A stretch of 64,000 nucleotides of DNA from Harmothoe impar (GCA_947462335.1 OX381720.1:46656654-46720653); one strand, 5' to 3'. Shown: positions 31,368-43,929, counted from the stretch's first letter. A program made the numbers and translations. The notes: a model not told the origin generated them from the letters alone.

Positions 31368-33752
31368 CTGTAGGGAGAAGTGAAATATGAAAATTCAAAA
31401 ACAATTTTAATTCAATGCAATTAGGCTGTGGTTGAAAGTGCTTATTCAATCCTGCAAAGTGTAGAGTTAATTTCAGTCTTTCAAAGTAAGACAACGACAG
31501 TGACTTAATTACCCCGAAATAATAATGATATGAACTGTAATGGTGTACTGAGTAATGAATATGCGACAATTATATCCCTATTTGCTCGTTGGAAAGGTAG
31601 CAACTATGCACTAATTTATGCAGAACCAATGACATGTGAAAAAAAAGTCTAAATGTCTAAATGTATGAACAAGTGTAAACATTGTTGGACATTGGTATTA
31701 TACTACCGAGAACCGACGAGGCTTCTGCAAACTACAAAAATGATATGACGTTTACAAGTGCGGATTTTAAATTATATTATTAACTACTTCAGGAGGACCA
31801 CATTGCAAGTATGTATCTAATAGGGCAGTAGCTTCAATTCAACTAAGTATAGAGTTATATCCTATACCACGAACCGCACATCTACTCGCATTGAGTGAGA
31901 CGGGGAGAGAGAATGGCAAGGAGCCTAAGGTGCATGGTATACCCATGAATCTATTATATGCCGTACCATACTCCAATAGGCCTAGATGGAAATACCTACT
32001 CTCGGACTCATGGTCAATATGTGCCCAATTGTAAGATATAATTGAATTTAGGTGTCAGACACTAAGCCATTGCTACTCTACATGTATAGACTAATGCTAT
32101 TAGTCTAATTGAATTGTGAGTGCATCGAATCAGGTCATTGGGAAGGTCATAGCCCCCAGTTATTCCCTAACGACTACATCACTCACATTACCGATACATA
32201 CTGACATATTGTGTGACCTTTCTGATAAGGCACAAGAAGTGAATAAGTATATTTGACTCGTGTATCTATACATAATCAAACTTGCAAAAGCCGTATGATG
32301 TCTATTGGAATGTTTCTGGGATATGTCCATGTATATTATATCGAATTGTTGGCATAGCATGAATGCCTGACAATATAATAAAAACATGCACTCAAGCGGC
32401 TGGCAACGTTAATAAAATATGGTGGAACTCGTGAAACAGACCAAACCAGCATTTTCCCTTTTAGGCTTTTGATAGTCAATTCACTCTTGGTTTGTGGGAT
32501 TTGAAATGCGATTTCACCTATAGAAATGCCCGTCCAGGCCTAAAGGAGAGAACCCTCGCCTCTATGATGGTGCTAAATCATATTTCTACCTATAGATAAT
32601 AACCTTTGGTCCCTTATAATACCCCAACTGGGTACCGAATGACATGAGTGATATCCTCTGTAGATATGACCACACTTATCGAGAAGATGGAGGACTAGAT
32701 GGGGATCCGAGGAGATATTCCCAGTACCTCCGGAAGTCTAAGTCTCAATGATGAGGGAAGGCAATGTTTTTGTTTCACTGCGCATTATTATTCGATGTTG
32801 TACAATGTCTGCGGTTGGTAAGTGATAGTACAACTGGGCATTTGTAGCTTAATAATAAACAGCTGATAAATATCTTTGTCTTGACTCTCCAGTAATGTAT
32901 ATAATAATACTTTAAGGAGAATTGTGTTAATAATGTACTAAAGTAATAATAATGGAAATATTAATTGACTGGAATGTTGTCATATGTTTAGTAGGTAAAA
33001 GGGAGTCATTTATAATTGAATATCAAGGAAGATGCAGGAGGAAATGAATCAGTTCATCGACTACATAAAAGACTCAAAGTCAGAAATACGATTGTCAATA
33101 TCAAGTTAATCTAAGGAAACCAAAAAGAAATCTCCTTTCCCAAGTAATGAATATTGATAATTGATCGAGGTGGAACAGGGGGCAGGGGCTTTTTCTGTAC
33201 CCTTAAAATCAATATGTATCCAACCCTCCCAGATGTGTTTTTCTTCGATTCCTTTAGAAGAAAACTATTTCTTGCAACTCAAAAAGAAGTCACGTCAAAG
33301 TATATACTTTTAGAATACATTTCCATGTGGTGTCTCACATTTCTAAGATTAGGTCCATTTCCTACCAGTCAACTTTGAGGTACTACCGGCCGATATAGTA
33401 CCTATAATATTTATGATCGCTATGTTTCTAGTCACCTGGAATTATTAAGCCCTGTCGCTGGAGTAGTGAGACTGAGAGTGCCAAGGCCCCAGGGGATGCT
33501 CCATATACCACACCCAACATGAATGTCCCCCCACAAGCCATACTATCATGTTGTTTTACACCTCTTGTATTATTGGACAGAGTGGGTGAGAGAATGTTCC
33601 CTTAGGCCCCCCACATGATTCTCCATACCTATTCAGTGCTATGTAGGTTATCTCAGTATAGCAACTACCTCCACCTTACCAAGACTAGTTACAGTTACAA
33701 TAGACGACCATTCCCCTGTCATTACTTGGAATCTTACACTGAAGACGGAGAC
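31368..33752. other. Intron of the CCP gene and 5' flank of the nested gene
   Basis: No exon was recognised. The nested plus-strand gene starts at the right end; no clear TATA box was identified upstream of its first exon. Confidence 0.4.
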
Positions 33753-33825
33753 ATGGGATGTCCAAACACAACTGAGACTATGTCTAAAATGCTGACCGTG
33801 GTCCTATTTCTTCTGATCTGTCTAG
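33753..33825 (+). CDS. Nested mucin-like gene, exon 1: signal peptide
   Basis: The exon encodes a short N-terminal segment followed by MSKMLTVVLFLLICLG, a good secretory signal peptide. Two in-frame starts are possible (33753 or 33780); the second gives the more compact signal peptide, and the open frame continues upstream, so the start is uncertain. The donor is GTAAGT, leaving phase 1. It is the first of four plus-strand exons lying entirely within an intron of the minus-strand CCP gene. Confidence 0.75.
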
Positions 33826-34249
33826 GTAAGTACACTGTATGTTCACTTGAACAATTGTTTCTATGCTACTTTTGAAACTTTAATTACTCACCAAGTACAG
33901 GAGATGTGGGGGTCAATCCCCGTCTGTAATTCAGCTTATGGATGGAGGGTGTATGTGGCTATAGTAAACATATTTTAAAACGCTCATTTTAAATTACCAT
34001 CTTTCTGATAAAGCACGACATATATACTTCAGTCAATTCAGGGCTGGGCAACTGTCGCAATGTGGCAAAAAATGTGCGACAAGGACCTTAGAAAATGCGA
34101 CAGTGACATTAGGAATATTCTGGGCTTTCCAAAACTGAAAGAATTTTGCAAATATTCCAATTAGAACCAAATAAAGGAGCATTTCAATAGCATGCCTTTC
34201 AAAGTCTCTTCTAGAACAATATACTGCATGGAACACACCAATTTAAGGT

Positions 34250-35235
34250 AGACTTTCTAAATTTTCCATGCACAATATGTTCTGATAACCGCCAGAACAC
34301 ACCACTTTAACAAAAGAAAATCTAAATTCTTGGACCCATATACATGTTCCCTCAACTGCTCATAATATATCAATTCTAAAGGTAGCATTTTAAAATCTTC
34401 CTGATGCAGCATACTTTCAGAGCCATCAGGGTCAAATTTGTAAATATCCAGGAGCCCCCAAATCTAAAGGATACACCAAGCTAGACCTACATTAGATTTC
34501 TTTCTTTTTTCAAGCAATATGTCTCCGAATGCCTCCAAGTATACCAATCTAGAGATAGAGTTCTCTTGGAGCTGTATGCCCCCAAAACTCTAGAGAACAC
34601 ACCAATCTAAAAGCAGAATTATGGAAATTTCCTCAGCAATTATGTCAGAAGATACCAATTTTTTTTAAAACACTAAATTTTTGGCGTGATATGCTCCCAA
34701 ACAAACCCGCACAACTCTTAGGCCACACCAAAAAAAATAGTTTGTCAATGGATTACACTTTTCAAAAAACAGTGAGAGCGAGCGAAATCAGTTTTTTTCT
34801 CTTTTTTTTTAACGGATTCTGTAGGTGGAAAAGTGGAGCGAGCGACCCAGCCTCCGACAAAAGTTCTTAGTGGACCCCCAAATTCAAAATTTATTGGTTG
34901 ATCTGGGGGAATAACTAGACCAACAATTTTAAAAAAAAATCCATTGACAATTTTATTTCTGGCCTTAAGGTAGAATTTTTTTTTTCCCCTATGTATCATG
35001 TATGCTCCCAGAACCATCAGAATATATCAAGCTAAAAGGTAGAATTTCAAAATTATCCTAGAGCAAAATGTTTCTCAACCCTCAGTCAAAAATTATGAAT
35101 CCAAAATTTCTTGAACTAATATGTCCCCAAGTTCTACAAAACTTTCTAAGACCAAAATACCTGCAAAACCTCAGAATGCACCAATTTACAAGTAATTGTT
35201 CTAAAAATGAATTTCCAGGAGCAATATGTAGGGGA
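34250..35235. repeat. Diverged tandem repeat of ~80-110-bp units
   Basis: Units share the order GAGCAATATGT, CCCC/CCAA, CAGAACACACCAATCTAAA and GGTAGAATTT. About ten degenerate units are visible, interrupted at 34735-34960 by a segment whose ends TTTGTCAATGGATTA and AATCCATTGACAA are inverted. It lies in intron 1 of the nested gene. Confidence 0.6.
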
Positions 35236-36123
35236 GGAGGTCATCCTCCTATGCTCCAAGTTAATTCCTGTCTAAATCAATCATCTGTTTTTGGGTAGTC
35301 CTAGAAGAAGGGAGAAGACTCTTAGTCGTAGGCGCGGTTAATGTTTGCCCTCCCGATATACTTAATTTGCTCCACGGACTTCTAAGTTTGCACCAGCATA
35401 TCACGAAATGACCAGCCCTGTGACAATATAGGGATTTACCACCACAGAATACAATAGAATTTATTCCATGGCCATACAATGTATCCATTCAATGATTAGG
35501 CATCACTGTACAAAATCACCATGTCACCATGACGACTTGTAAAATCGAATGGGGACATTTGTGTGTGTGACGCCATCTATAAAAACAGGGTATAGTGACC
35601 ATGCAGGTGTGGGATTTGGTGAGCTTTGACGTGCAAAACTATGGTTACCATGGCTGGCAAGTGAATCCCCAGTATTGTATTCAAGCATCATCCCAAACCT
35701 GTGGGGCAAATACGCTCCGGAGGGGTCGGTAAGATGCATGAATGCAGCCCTGGTGAATAGAGTCACTGGGTTGGTCTGTCCCATAGTAAACACAGTTGCA
35801 AACACGCCCAATCATCTGCCCAACATGAAACCCTATGGTATCTAGTATTATTTAATTTGGCCATTCTGATCCAACTGTGGGAACAACCAACACTTTATGA
35901 TGAGAAAATGTACTTAAGAACACGAAAATATGATCTAGGAGCTTAAATCAAAGTATTAACAGAACAGATAAACGATGTAAAATTTGCCCAAATTCAAACA
36001 GAAAAACCGACCTAATACCGAATCGGCCCCATACTGGCTTGCTACTAGGGTCCTCGCCGAGGCTGCATTCATGTATCATGACACAGAGGGCATTTAAAAC
36101 AATGATGCTTGGAATATTTACAG

Positions 36124-36174
36124 TTGACAGTTCCACGGTTGGACCTGGGGACATTACGCAGCCTCCAGCAGCAG
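36124..36174 (+). CDS. Nested mucin-like gene, exon 2
   Basis: A 51-bp phase 1-1 exon encoding VDSSTVGPGDITQPPAA, rich in Ser, Thr and Pro. The acceptor is TATTTACAG and the donor GTAAAC. Its small symmetrical size allows it to be skipped without a frameshift. The motif DxSTV...TQPP recurs at the end of exon 3 (NSTVQDSTD...TPQPPTE), suggesting internal duplication. Confidence 0.7.
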
Positions 36175-36459
36175 GTAAACCCATTCAATTGCCATTTTTT
36201 GTGTCCTTGTGTAACACTGATACAGAAATATAGCCATACCAATGGCTTATCATTTATACCCCATCTTAGAGCCCCATTTAGGGATTCTTCAGATTTAAAT
36301 AGTAATTACATGCTATTTACAGGTCCTAATCTATCAGTTAATAATTACATTTCCCAATACCATGTACATTATAATCTGGTAGTACTAAAGGTGGTCAGTT
36401 GCTGATATTTGATGCAGCACAATGAAGGAATATTCATTGTGTGCTTGGACTCTTTACAG

Positions 36460-36705
36460 GTGCTGTGGTGACTACTGCAGGAGCGGGTAGTGTCACAGTT
36501 GCAGGGACGGAGGCTGGGGCCGGGGCTGGGTCTGGTGTCACGACAGGTGGGGGTGCAGCCGAAGGTACTACAGGTGGACAGGTGGGGACAGAGACCGGGG
36601 CCGGTACGTTGGAGCCTGTCACCACAGCCGATAGTCTAGCTGACAATTCTACGGTTCAAGACAGTACAGACACTGGGGCCAGTACACCACAGCCTCCGAC
36701 AGAAG
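36460..36705 (+). CDS. Nested mucin-like gene, exon 3: Thr/Gly/Ala-rich ectodomain
   Basis: A 246-bp phase 1-1 exon. The product is almost entirely Gly, Ala, Thr, Val, Ser and Glu (for example TTAGAGSVTVAGTEAGAGAG), a composition of O-glycosylated mucin-like stalks, and it ends with Asp/Ser/Thr/Pro-rich sequence and one N-glycosylation sequon (DNST). The acceptor is CTTTACAG and the donor GTAAGC. There are no cysteines. The GC-rich coding sequence stands out from its surroundings. Confidence 0.8.
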
Positions 36706-37629
36706 GTAAGCCCGTCCAAATCCAGTATTGGTATAAGGTGTCACAGTACAAATAGCCGACAAGATTTCTGGTTCTGACCCTATTTTCCTCCTTCAGATGG
36801 GCAAAAGGTTGGGTTCTTTTGAGTGTGCAGTAAGGAATGACCCCTTGATTTAAGCTTAACAGATGTCAATTTATTTGCATCCACCATAAAAAAGTTTGTT
36901 CCGCTTTAGCGCTAGTTGCCATGCAAACTGACTTGCCCAGACTGGAGAAACTGTACAGGTGTCCAGCGACCTTTGACCTTGACCATTGACCCCTCCAAGC
37001 ACAACCCAGGGTTACCATGGCAACAACCAACTTTTTACATTTTTCTTACAAGGCCTCTGGCAACAATTTGGGCCGCATATTATGATTCTCTAACAGATTT
37101 AAGGCCTCCTACCACTAATTATATGCATAGTAGTACCGTTTTTCATTGGCACTATATAGATGAGTACAACATTATGGGGGAGAATTGTACTTTGACACCA
37201 CAAGTATAAAGGTTTAAGAATAGAGCATCGGCGGTGTCACCCATGGACTGCAGAGTCACTTATTAATAGGACTAAAAACCATCACGTGTTATACCAAAGC
37301 GCTCTTATAAAGCTTAATCCCTACCTAGCTTTCCCTTCAACTTCAACATGAAACTTTCGATAGCAAATAGAATAACTATAGTGCTCCTGCCAATACATAT
37401 GGTGAGAGACCAAACCTTTGCACATTAATGAGTACTTGCAATATGCAATACCTCTGCCCAGCTATTAGCATATCTATGCAACCTGCACTTTTTATTTTTC
37501 TGGTGGCTGTTTCCCCACAAATGCTTTATGGACCCCCGCACATACTTTGTGATGTTCCACATTTTTCATCAGTTGGGGTGAAACAGCCCCCAATGCAACA
37601 TAAAATACCAGCTATATTCTCTATTACAG

Positions 37630-37784
37630 ATACACCAGCAGGCTATGATGGGAGAGGCGTGATGATAGCAGCAGTGACGGTCATGGCGGCAGGGTGTGTG
37701 TTATTGTTGGTGACCCTGGTAGGGCTGAGGGGTACGGCTTGTTGTCGAGGTGGGAGCCATAGGGAAGAGATTAGGATGACTTAG
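37630..37784 (+). CDS. Nested mucin-like gene, exon 4: membrane segment and tail
   Basis: The last exon encodes a short linker, a 23-25 residue hydrophobic segment (MIAAVTVMAAGCVLLLVTLV) and a basic tail of about 20 residues ending in RMT before TAG at 37782-37784. The acceptor is CTATTACAG, phase 1. The Cys-Cys just after the membrane segment (ACCRG) is a possible palmitoylation site. The whole protein of about 175 residues would be a type I membrane mucin. Confidence 0.8.
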
Positions 37785-37907
37785 AAAAAAGCTAAAAGCG
37801 CTCCAAAAATAGATAATTTGAGAGATGGCTGTAGTGAGGCTGTGAAGCACATTAATGGATCACTTGCTACAAATGTAGCTAGAAAGATCAAACTTAATAT
37901 AGTGTAA
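37785..37907 (+). other. 3' flank of the nested gene
   Basis: The stop codon is followed by AT-rich sequence; no canonical AATAAA signal was identified with confidence before the tRNA-like segment. Confidence 0.3.
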
Positions 37908-37909
37908 TG

Positions 37910-37987
37910 GTCAGGACTTTCACCAGGGTTTGAACCTGGGTTCTTTCAAATTTCGGACCAAGCACCGTACCATTGAGCTATGAAACC
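37910..37987 (-). pseudogene. tRNA-like sequence, possibly Phe-type
   Basis: On the minus strand the sequence has a D-arm-like TAGCTCAATGG, a T arm CCAGG-TTCAAAC-CCTGG and approximate acceptor pairing (GGTTTCA/TGAAAGT), with a GAA triplet where an anticodon would fall, but the anticodon stem does not pair. It is likely a tRNA relic or a tRNA-derived SINE head. Confidence 0.55.
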
Positions 37988-40137
37988 TCGCCTATCCATG
38001 GTCACCTTCCACCAGTTCTGGACTGGTAGGTATGAGGAGGAACAATGATAACCCGGTGACTAGTCAGGCAGATTTACAAGCTATTTCGAAATATAAATAT
38101 AGAAATATGTGATCAGGCCAGTGAAAAGAGGTATGTAGGGGGAAATCAATAGTTAAAGTCTGTTACACTGTATCCCATAATAACTACTAAAAAGATCGAA
38201 AAGTCAGATTAATCAAAAATAACTTCAAACAGTGTGACTTTAGTGTAGATTTGGTTGAAGGAGGAATCTTTGTAGTCTTTTTTTTAGTTTTGAGTAACTG
38301 ATTAATTCTCAAGAGTTTAGGACTAACATGTTCCATTTAGGACAAAAGAATTGTTTCCATGGCAACCAGAAAGTGGCATATGTGCAAGTTTATCATAGAA
38401 AACGTTTACATTTAAGTTCCAAATATAAAATGTTAACATCAAAAGTGGAATAATTCTCAGGAGAATAGCATATTCTCAATTTTAATTTTTTTTACCTCAA
38501 AGCATATTTGGGTCTACTTTCCACTTTTTTAGTACACTGACGGCCAAAGCCAGAACTAAAAATATCTGGTTTTCTCTGAGAATGGTTCAAATTAATTTCT
38601 TGCTAGTACATTATATCAAAATGTAATTGATATAATTATGGTTTATTTGTCCATTATATATCTGCACCTTGGTTATTTTAAGCAACTTTGTTCTGTCCTA
38701 TTTCTAAGTTGATTTAATGTTTCATAAATTGTAACTATAAATGCAATGTACAAGTGGCCAGATCCTTACCTTTGTGAAAATTATGATAATATGTATAAGT
38801 TATAGATGGATTTTATTTCAACCGTAGCACAATGCCTTGCGACCAACATAGTCAGGGTTAACTTCCTGAATGCATAAACGTTGAATAAAAGTTATAACTC
38901 ATCGATCGATAATATAACCATTGACATTTTCATTTCATTCCTTATCGTTGGAATATGAGGAGAGCTTTATGGGTGGAACAATCTTGTCAAGTATGTGTAA
39001 ATCGTAACAAGGTGTGTAAAGAGTTATTACCAAGCAATCTTCACAATTGGATCTAGCCTCTATCATTCCACTGTATGATACACCAGAGTGATACAGACAC
39101 ATATATACGGGGACAGTCCGCTATCATTGGAGATGTCTCTGTGCCGTTAATGTAAACCTAAGGCCACTTCATGAAAAGGTGAAAGCATGTTGAATTAGGG
39201 TGATACTATGCAGTATTAGTCTTTACAAAGAATTACAAATCTTACACTTTTTTGTTCAATTTAAGGGTATCGTAGAGGGGATGTAAAAAAAGTTTTTTTC
39301 AAATGTCTGACCTACCGACCCTAGACATTCTGCCCATGTCACCTGAAACAAACCTTTTTTTAATTTGGCCTTATCAAAACCTCTTAGCATTAGATGACCT
39401 ATAACACAATTTACGTTAGGCCTGTGCTTTTATGAATCCATACAATACAACCCCCACTGACAATGTACTGTATATAGATAAGGCTCCCTTTGTTACCTAT
39501 TTGAATGTCTGTGTTTAATGGGTAGTGTATTTTCTCTACCTCTTTCACTGCTTCATCAGTATACGAGCGATTTTAAAATGGTTGCTTCATACATTTTTTA
39601 TGTATTCTTTGACTATGTTGGAGCTGCGTCTTGTTCGTGGAAACTTATCAATAAAATATTTTCGAACCTTCAAAAACTGTCTGGTTTGGTCTGCGATCAT
39701 CAGTGGAAAATGTAGCCGAAAATCCATTAATAGGCCTATGTCCACTAGGATTTATTACGCTATTTTGTCGCTGAAAATCCGTATTGTCGCCGCCAAAATG
39801 TTTTTTTCGGCGTCAAAACAGTGTACACAGGTCTAATGGGGCGGGGGTGAATAAAGTGCAATCCATATCAATTTGACCTAAACTGTCCACTTAAACCAAA
39901 ATTCATAGGTAAACATATTTTTGTTTAATATAGCAGACCCCATCTATATCATGCTAGAATGTCTAAATGCCTTCACGTAAAGATGTTATATTGGATCTTT
40001 TCTTTGAACTACTGAGGACGGCCAACGAGGGTAAGATGAATATTGCATACAAAGCCACTCTTCACGGGAACCAGCTGCAGCCCAAATCAATAGATATTGG
40101 TTTGATGGAACGTACAACCACTACATATATTATATGT
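37988..40137. other. Intron sequence of the CCP gene
   Basis: No exon was recognised. At 39240-39372 there is a partial end of the GGCCAAA...GGTTTGTTT MITE family also seen at 40138 and 40814. Confidence 0.4.
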
Positions 40138-40390
40138 AAGGCCAAACAGTGTGTTTTAGGTTACCCAACTCGACCCAGAAAAAAGGGCCGACCCTAGATA
40201 TTTTTCTCAATTTTGCTAAAAGACCATTATTGAAGGCCATTTTGGATTTATTTCAGTGTCCATTCAATGTTCCACGAGTCAAGGTCGGGTTTCCCGAGTC
40301 AGAGCCTAAGTTTTAAAAAAAATCCAACCTCACTATACCCTAGATCTTTCGACCATCTAACCTGAAACACACCTTTGTTTTATGTTGCCT
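40138..40390. mobile_element. MITE, AAGGCCAAA...GTGTGTTTTAGGT family
   Basis: The ends AAGGCCAAACAGTGTGTTTT and ACACACCTTTGTTTTATGTT are diverged inverted repeats. It contains the same CGACCC motifs as 40814-41044. Confidence 0.6.
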
Positions 40391-40813
40391 AACTAATGGT
40401 CTGTCACATGAAAAATCAATTCTAACACAAAATGTCCGTTCTTAAATAGATGTCCTGGTCGAGAGCAACTAGGTGTCCATTGGTGTACAATGAATGATTT
40501 ATGCAATTGAGGAAAATACAGTGAAGTAACCATGGAGATCTAGTGATGCCAGAGTGTATTCTCATGATTTAGACCAATTTCATAGCAGCATATCCCCTTT
40601 CTGGGTTAAATGCGGTAGGAATGAGCAGTACAGTGTTTGAACTTAAGGAGCTGACATTGTATTTATTCTCGGTTTGCTTGCTTTAATTGGCAACAAGGGA
40701 TCGACAATGCATTTGAATTGGGATAACAGCGCCACTAGCAACTTCGGTCACGTTCTTGTACCATCACCAAGAAGATTTAACCCTCCTCACTGGGTATGGC
40801 TGCATTTCAAGCT

Positions 40814-41044
40814 AAGGCCAAAGGAAGGTTTGTTTTAGGTAACATGGGCAGAAAATGTATGGTTTTTTATACTTTTTTTATAAAAAAAACATGAAAGTAC
40901 TAGCCAGCCTTTCCGAAGACCCTAAATTGACCGAAAAGGTTAAAAATACGGAAATTTCTCCAAAATTGCATTAAAAGAAAAGTAGGGTCGACCCTGTTTT
41001 GATAGGGTCGGTCGGGTGACCTGAAACAAACCTTCTTTTTTGGC
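40814..41044. mobile_element. MITE, AAGGCCAAAGGAAGG family
   Basis: The left end AAGGCCAAAGGAAGGTTTGT matches the inverted right end ACAAACCTTCTTTTTTGGCC over about 27 bp. Confidence 0.75.
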
Positions 41045-42014
41045 CCAAGGAAAAGGGCAGACACCAAAGCCTATTTCTACCAATAGACTGATAGACAATA
41101 GCCTGTGGTCGTGTATTGCCCGACCGGGACCACCAAAAGTACATGAGTGATATCCCCTATAGATGAGGACACAATTACAGAGGAGGTGCAGGAGTAGAGA
41201 GCATCTGATGAGACATTTTCATCGCAACTGAAAGCCCTCACTCTCAACACTGAGGAGAGGGCCATTTTGGCTTTATTGTCCCTTGTTATGGGCGGTAATG
41301 GCTGTGGCTGCTAAGTGGTGGTACCACTAGCCATTTTCACCCTCTTTAATTACTTATTCATTGTGGAGCCATGCTTTTGCCTTTCAGTCTGTAAGGTTTA
41401 ATGATAATTAATTGCTAATGCAATGCTGCCTGAGATGTGATGTAGTACTTCAGTGTGTTAGCTAGAACGAGAAACCGGGCTGCAACTAGACAGGCACGTA
41501 ACACTGATACCATAAAGGGGGACGTCTGTGACTGGAAGGTCGTGTATGGTAGTGACAGCTGACGCTTCTATTATAGGGGGCACGCCCTCAGTCATATTTT
41601 TGCTGAATGCATTAAGTAATCTACATTATTCGTTGGGTAATTACAAACTTATAATTAGTTATTATCATAACTTTAGATGCGTATTCCAATTCCGGCACTA
41701 GCGTTAATGACTGCTTAAAATGACATCGATTAATCAATTTATGAAGTAAGGTTCTAATGGCATAGGCATATATGCCAACTGCTTTCTGAGTGGGCCCAGT
41801 GCGTTAGAGCCTGTCACTGTGAAATCTTATCAAATGTAGAAATTGAATGAGGCATGCCAGCGTAATCAATGTACTTCTAATGTTTCGATTCTTAATTACT
41901 GATGTGTGTCTGTTGTTGTCTATGATGGGTTTTACTTGTGTGGGGGTTGTAGCCGACCCCAGTCCAGTATAAACCAGCAACACGTTTTCGTTGCAATAAA
42001 AACATGCTGCTAAG
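41045..42014. other. Intron sequence, nothing recognised
   Basis: No exon, RNA gene or complete repeat could be supported. Confidence 0.4.
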
Positions 42015-42288
42015 GCCACTTTAAAAAAAAGGTTTCTCATCACCGCACGCATCATAGAAATCAGGTTTTGAAGAAATCTTCTTTTTATTTTGCTAATTTT
42101 TAGTGAAAAGCCTGATAAAAATGGACAAATATTGGCATATTTGGTATCAAATTAAAGGTACTCAGAAGTGACAAGAACAACTGATAGGAATAACTTACGT
42201 ATTCTCCACTTTTAAAGATCAATAAATTCTTAAGTACCAAAATGTCAAATTTTGGTCATGAAAAACCACTTTGTTTTGAGTGGCTTTA
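42015..42288. mobile_element. MITE, GCCACTTTAAA...TCTCATCACCG family (copy 1)
   Basis: Ends GCCACTTTAAAAAAAAGG and AGTGGCTTTAAAG are inverted. The interior includes GGCATATTTGGTATCAAATT, shared in inverse orientation with 63675-63815. Confidence 0.65.
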
Positions 42289-42348
42289 AAGTGTGCTGCA
42301 GGGTACAGGACTCGAACCAAAATGCCGTTAATTCCATAAACCTTTGGT

Positions 42349-42496
42349 TACACTGTAAATGGTCGGTTGCGATTTTTGTACGTACACAGTCAAATCTAAG
42401 GTGTGCAGTTCATTGTAGATGTGCAGTAGAATCATCTGTAAAGTTACAGTATATGCTTGCAGTAGATTTTACCTACACTTACATTTTACAGTGTAT
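42349..42496. mobile_element. MITE, TACACTGTAAA...GGTTGC family (copy 1)
   Basis: It begins TACACTGTAAATGGTCGGTT and ends ACATTTTACAGTGTA. A related, longer element is at 55536-56100. Confidence 0.7.
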
Positions 42497-43302
42497 GTAG
42501 AGGTAAGAAGTACGTGCTATAACGTAGATATATTTCATTTAAATACGTCTGAATGAGGTAGAAAAACGCAGTACAGACGTATGATCTGTACAGCATAAGT
42601 TTTAATGTCTACAAACCTTGCAGAGAAATTGGCTCAAACCTTTGGTCGAAAGGAAACCGACACAAACCTCCACATTGGAATTACGAATATAGTGTGTTTA
42701 CAGGTGGTCAGGTTGCTGAATTACATTATGTCCCTCGTCTAGTCAGGCATGCCTGGGGCTATCAGTATGTGTAAATGAGGTAATGTCTGTAGAGCCAGTC
42801 TGGCCGATTTGGACATCTTCTGTTGGCTGTTTGCCGATATACCCTAAAACAAAGGGGCATTCTGGCTACACATAAACATCCACCTGAAATATTGGTTAAA
42901 GCTGCTACACTTCCTCATACACTCAGACCTAGATTTTCCTCATTAGATTCTCAGGTGATTGTATAATCCTTTCACTTTTATAAGCTGTCATTCATTCTGA
43001 CAAGAAAGTCTTAATATTATGTTAGACAGGAATCCAACCTCAACTACTATTTATTTTCTGGAGGGGTTTGGTTAGTTAGTGTTGATAAAAGCCATCAGGT
43101 GGCAGTACTGAGGGGAGAGGAGCCTGGAGGTTTGTATTGCCCAACTCACAAACACAGTCTACTAGTACCTGGTATATCCCTGTAGATGGCACTACCCTGT
43201 TGGTGTAATTAAGTGTTGAATAGAATGCTGGAAGCATTTAATTTCTCCTTATCTATTTCTTTCAATTTAGCATAGTTAAAAGACACAAAATGTGTTGGGA
43301 TT
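42497..43302. other. Intron sequence, nothing recognised
   Basis: No feature could be supported here. Confidence 0.4.
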
Positions 43303-43419
43303 ACCCTCAGGAAACTGAGAGTCATTGTCGCCGAAAGCACTCTGACCTGAAAGCCAGGCAGTGTCTGACTTTCAGGTGAGAGTGCTTTTGGCGACAGTGA
43401 TGCTCACTTTTCTGAGGGT
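43303..43419. repeat. Long hairpin, ACCCTCAG arms (copy 1)
   Basis: The left arm includes ATTGTCGCCGAAAGCACTCT and CTGACCTGAAAG; the right arm CTTTCAGGTGAGAGTGCTTT and GGCGACAGTGA, so about 50 bp pair. A split relative is at 53289-53450. Confidence 0.8.
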
Positions 43420-43808
43420 GATGCTACCAGTATACTTTAACAAGGAGATTCTTAACAACAAGGAAATTGAACTATCTATATATTTGAAGTGGTACAGCAG
43501 CTTTAAAAGGACGTCTCTCATCATCAAACTATAATAGTTTCGAAAACTTTCTTTCTATATGGAATTGTATTCTGCCTAGTCATGTATGTCACATTCAACA
43601 TCTTTATCTGCCGAAAAAACAACATTACATCTTTACGCTGGCACAAAAGGACAAGAAGAAAAGGGGACAAATGTCCTGAGCCTGCGGTTACCATGATATG
43701 CAATATTCAAAGCTCACGTCTCGTCGTCCACACAAATCACCTGTAGCCTACATCTACAGCAGCAGACAAAGTAAGGCATTTTGTTCAAGTTTTGTTTCAA
43801 ATACTGAC

Positions 43809-43929
43809 CGTATGTGAAGGGCATGGCAAAGGCCACGCCTCTAACGTCTCTCCATTCGCTGCTTATCTCAAACGCCCCACAGCCACCGAAGTTTACCTCC
43901 AGCATGTAGGCGTAACTCTCCACAGGTAA
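43809..43929 (-). CDS. Exon 3 of the unknown module of the CCP gene
   Basis: The 121-bp exon starts in phase 0 and ends in phase 1. It encodes about 40 residues, including YAYMLEVNFGGCGAFEISSE and WRDVRGVAFAMPFTYG. The acceptor is CACCTACAG and the donor GTCAGT. The phase and position place it between exon 44366-44509 and the first CCP exon. The alternating hydrophobic pattern suggests beta strands, and one Cys lies in GGCGAF. I do not recognise the domain. It has much higher GC content than the intron around it and no stop. Confidence 0.75.

Noticed and set aside
36434..36646. A Pro/Val/Ala-rich minus-strand frame opposite exon 3 of the nested gene.
   Set aside because: It is the shadow of a GC-rich coding exon; splice signals and the membrane segment support the plus strand.
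36916..37209. A 97-residue plus-strand frame between exons 3 and 4 of the nested gene.
   Set aside because: No acceptor or donor in the right phase and no mucin-like composition; it would also break the clean phase 1 joining of exons 3 and 4.
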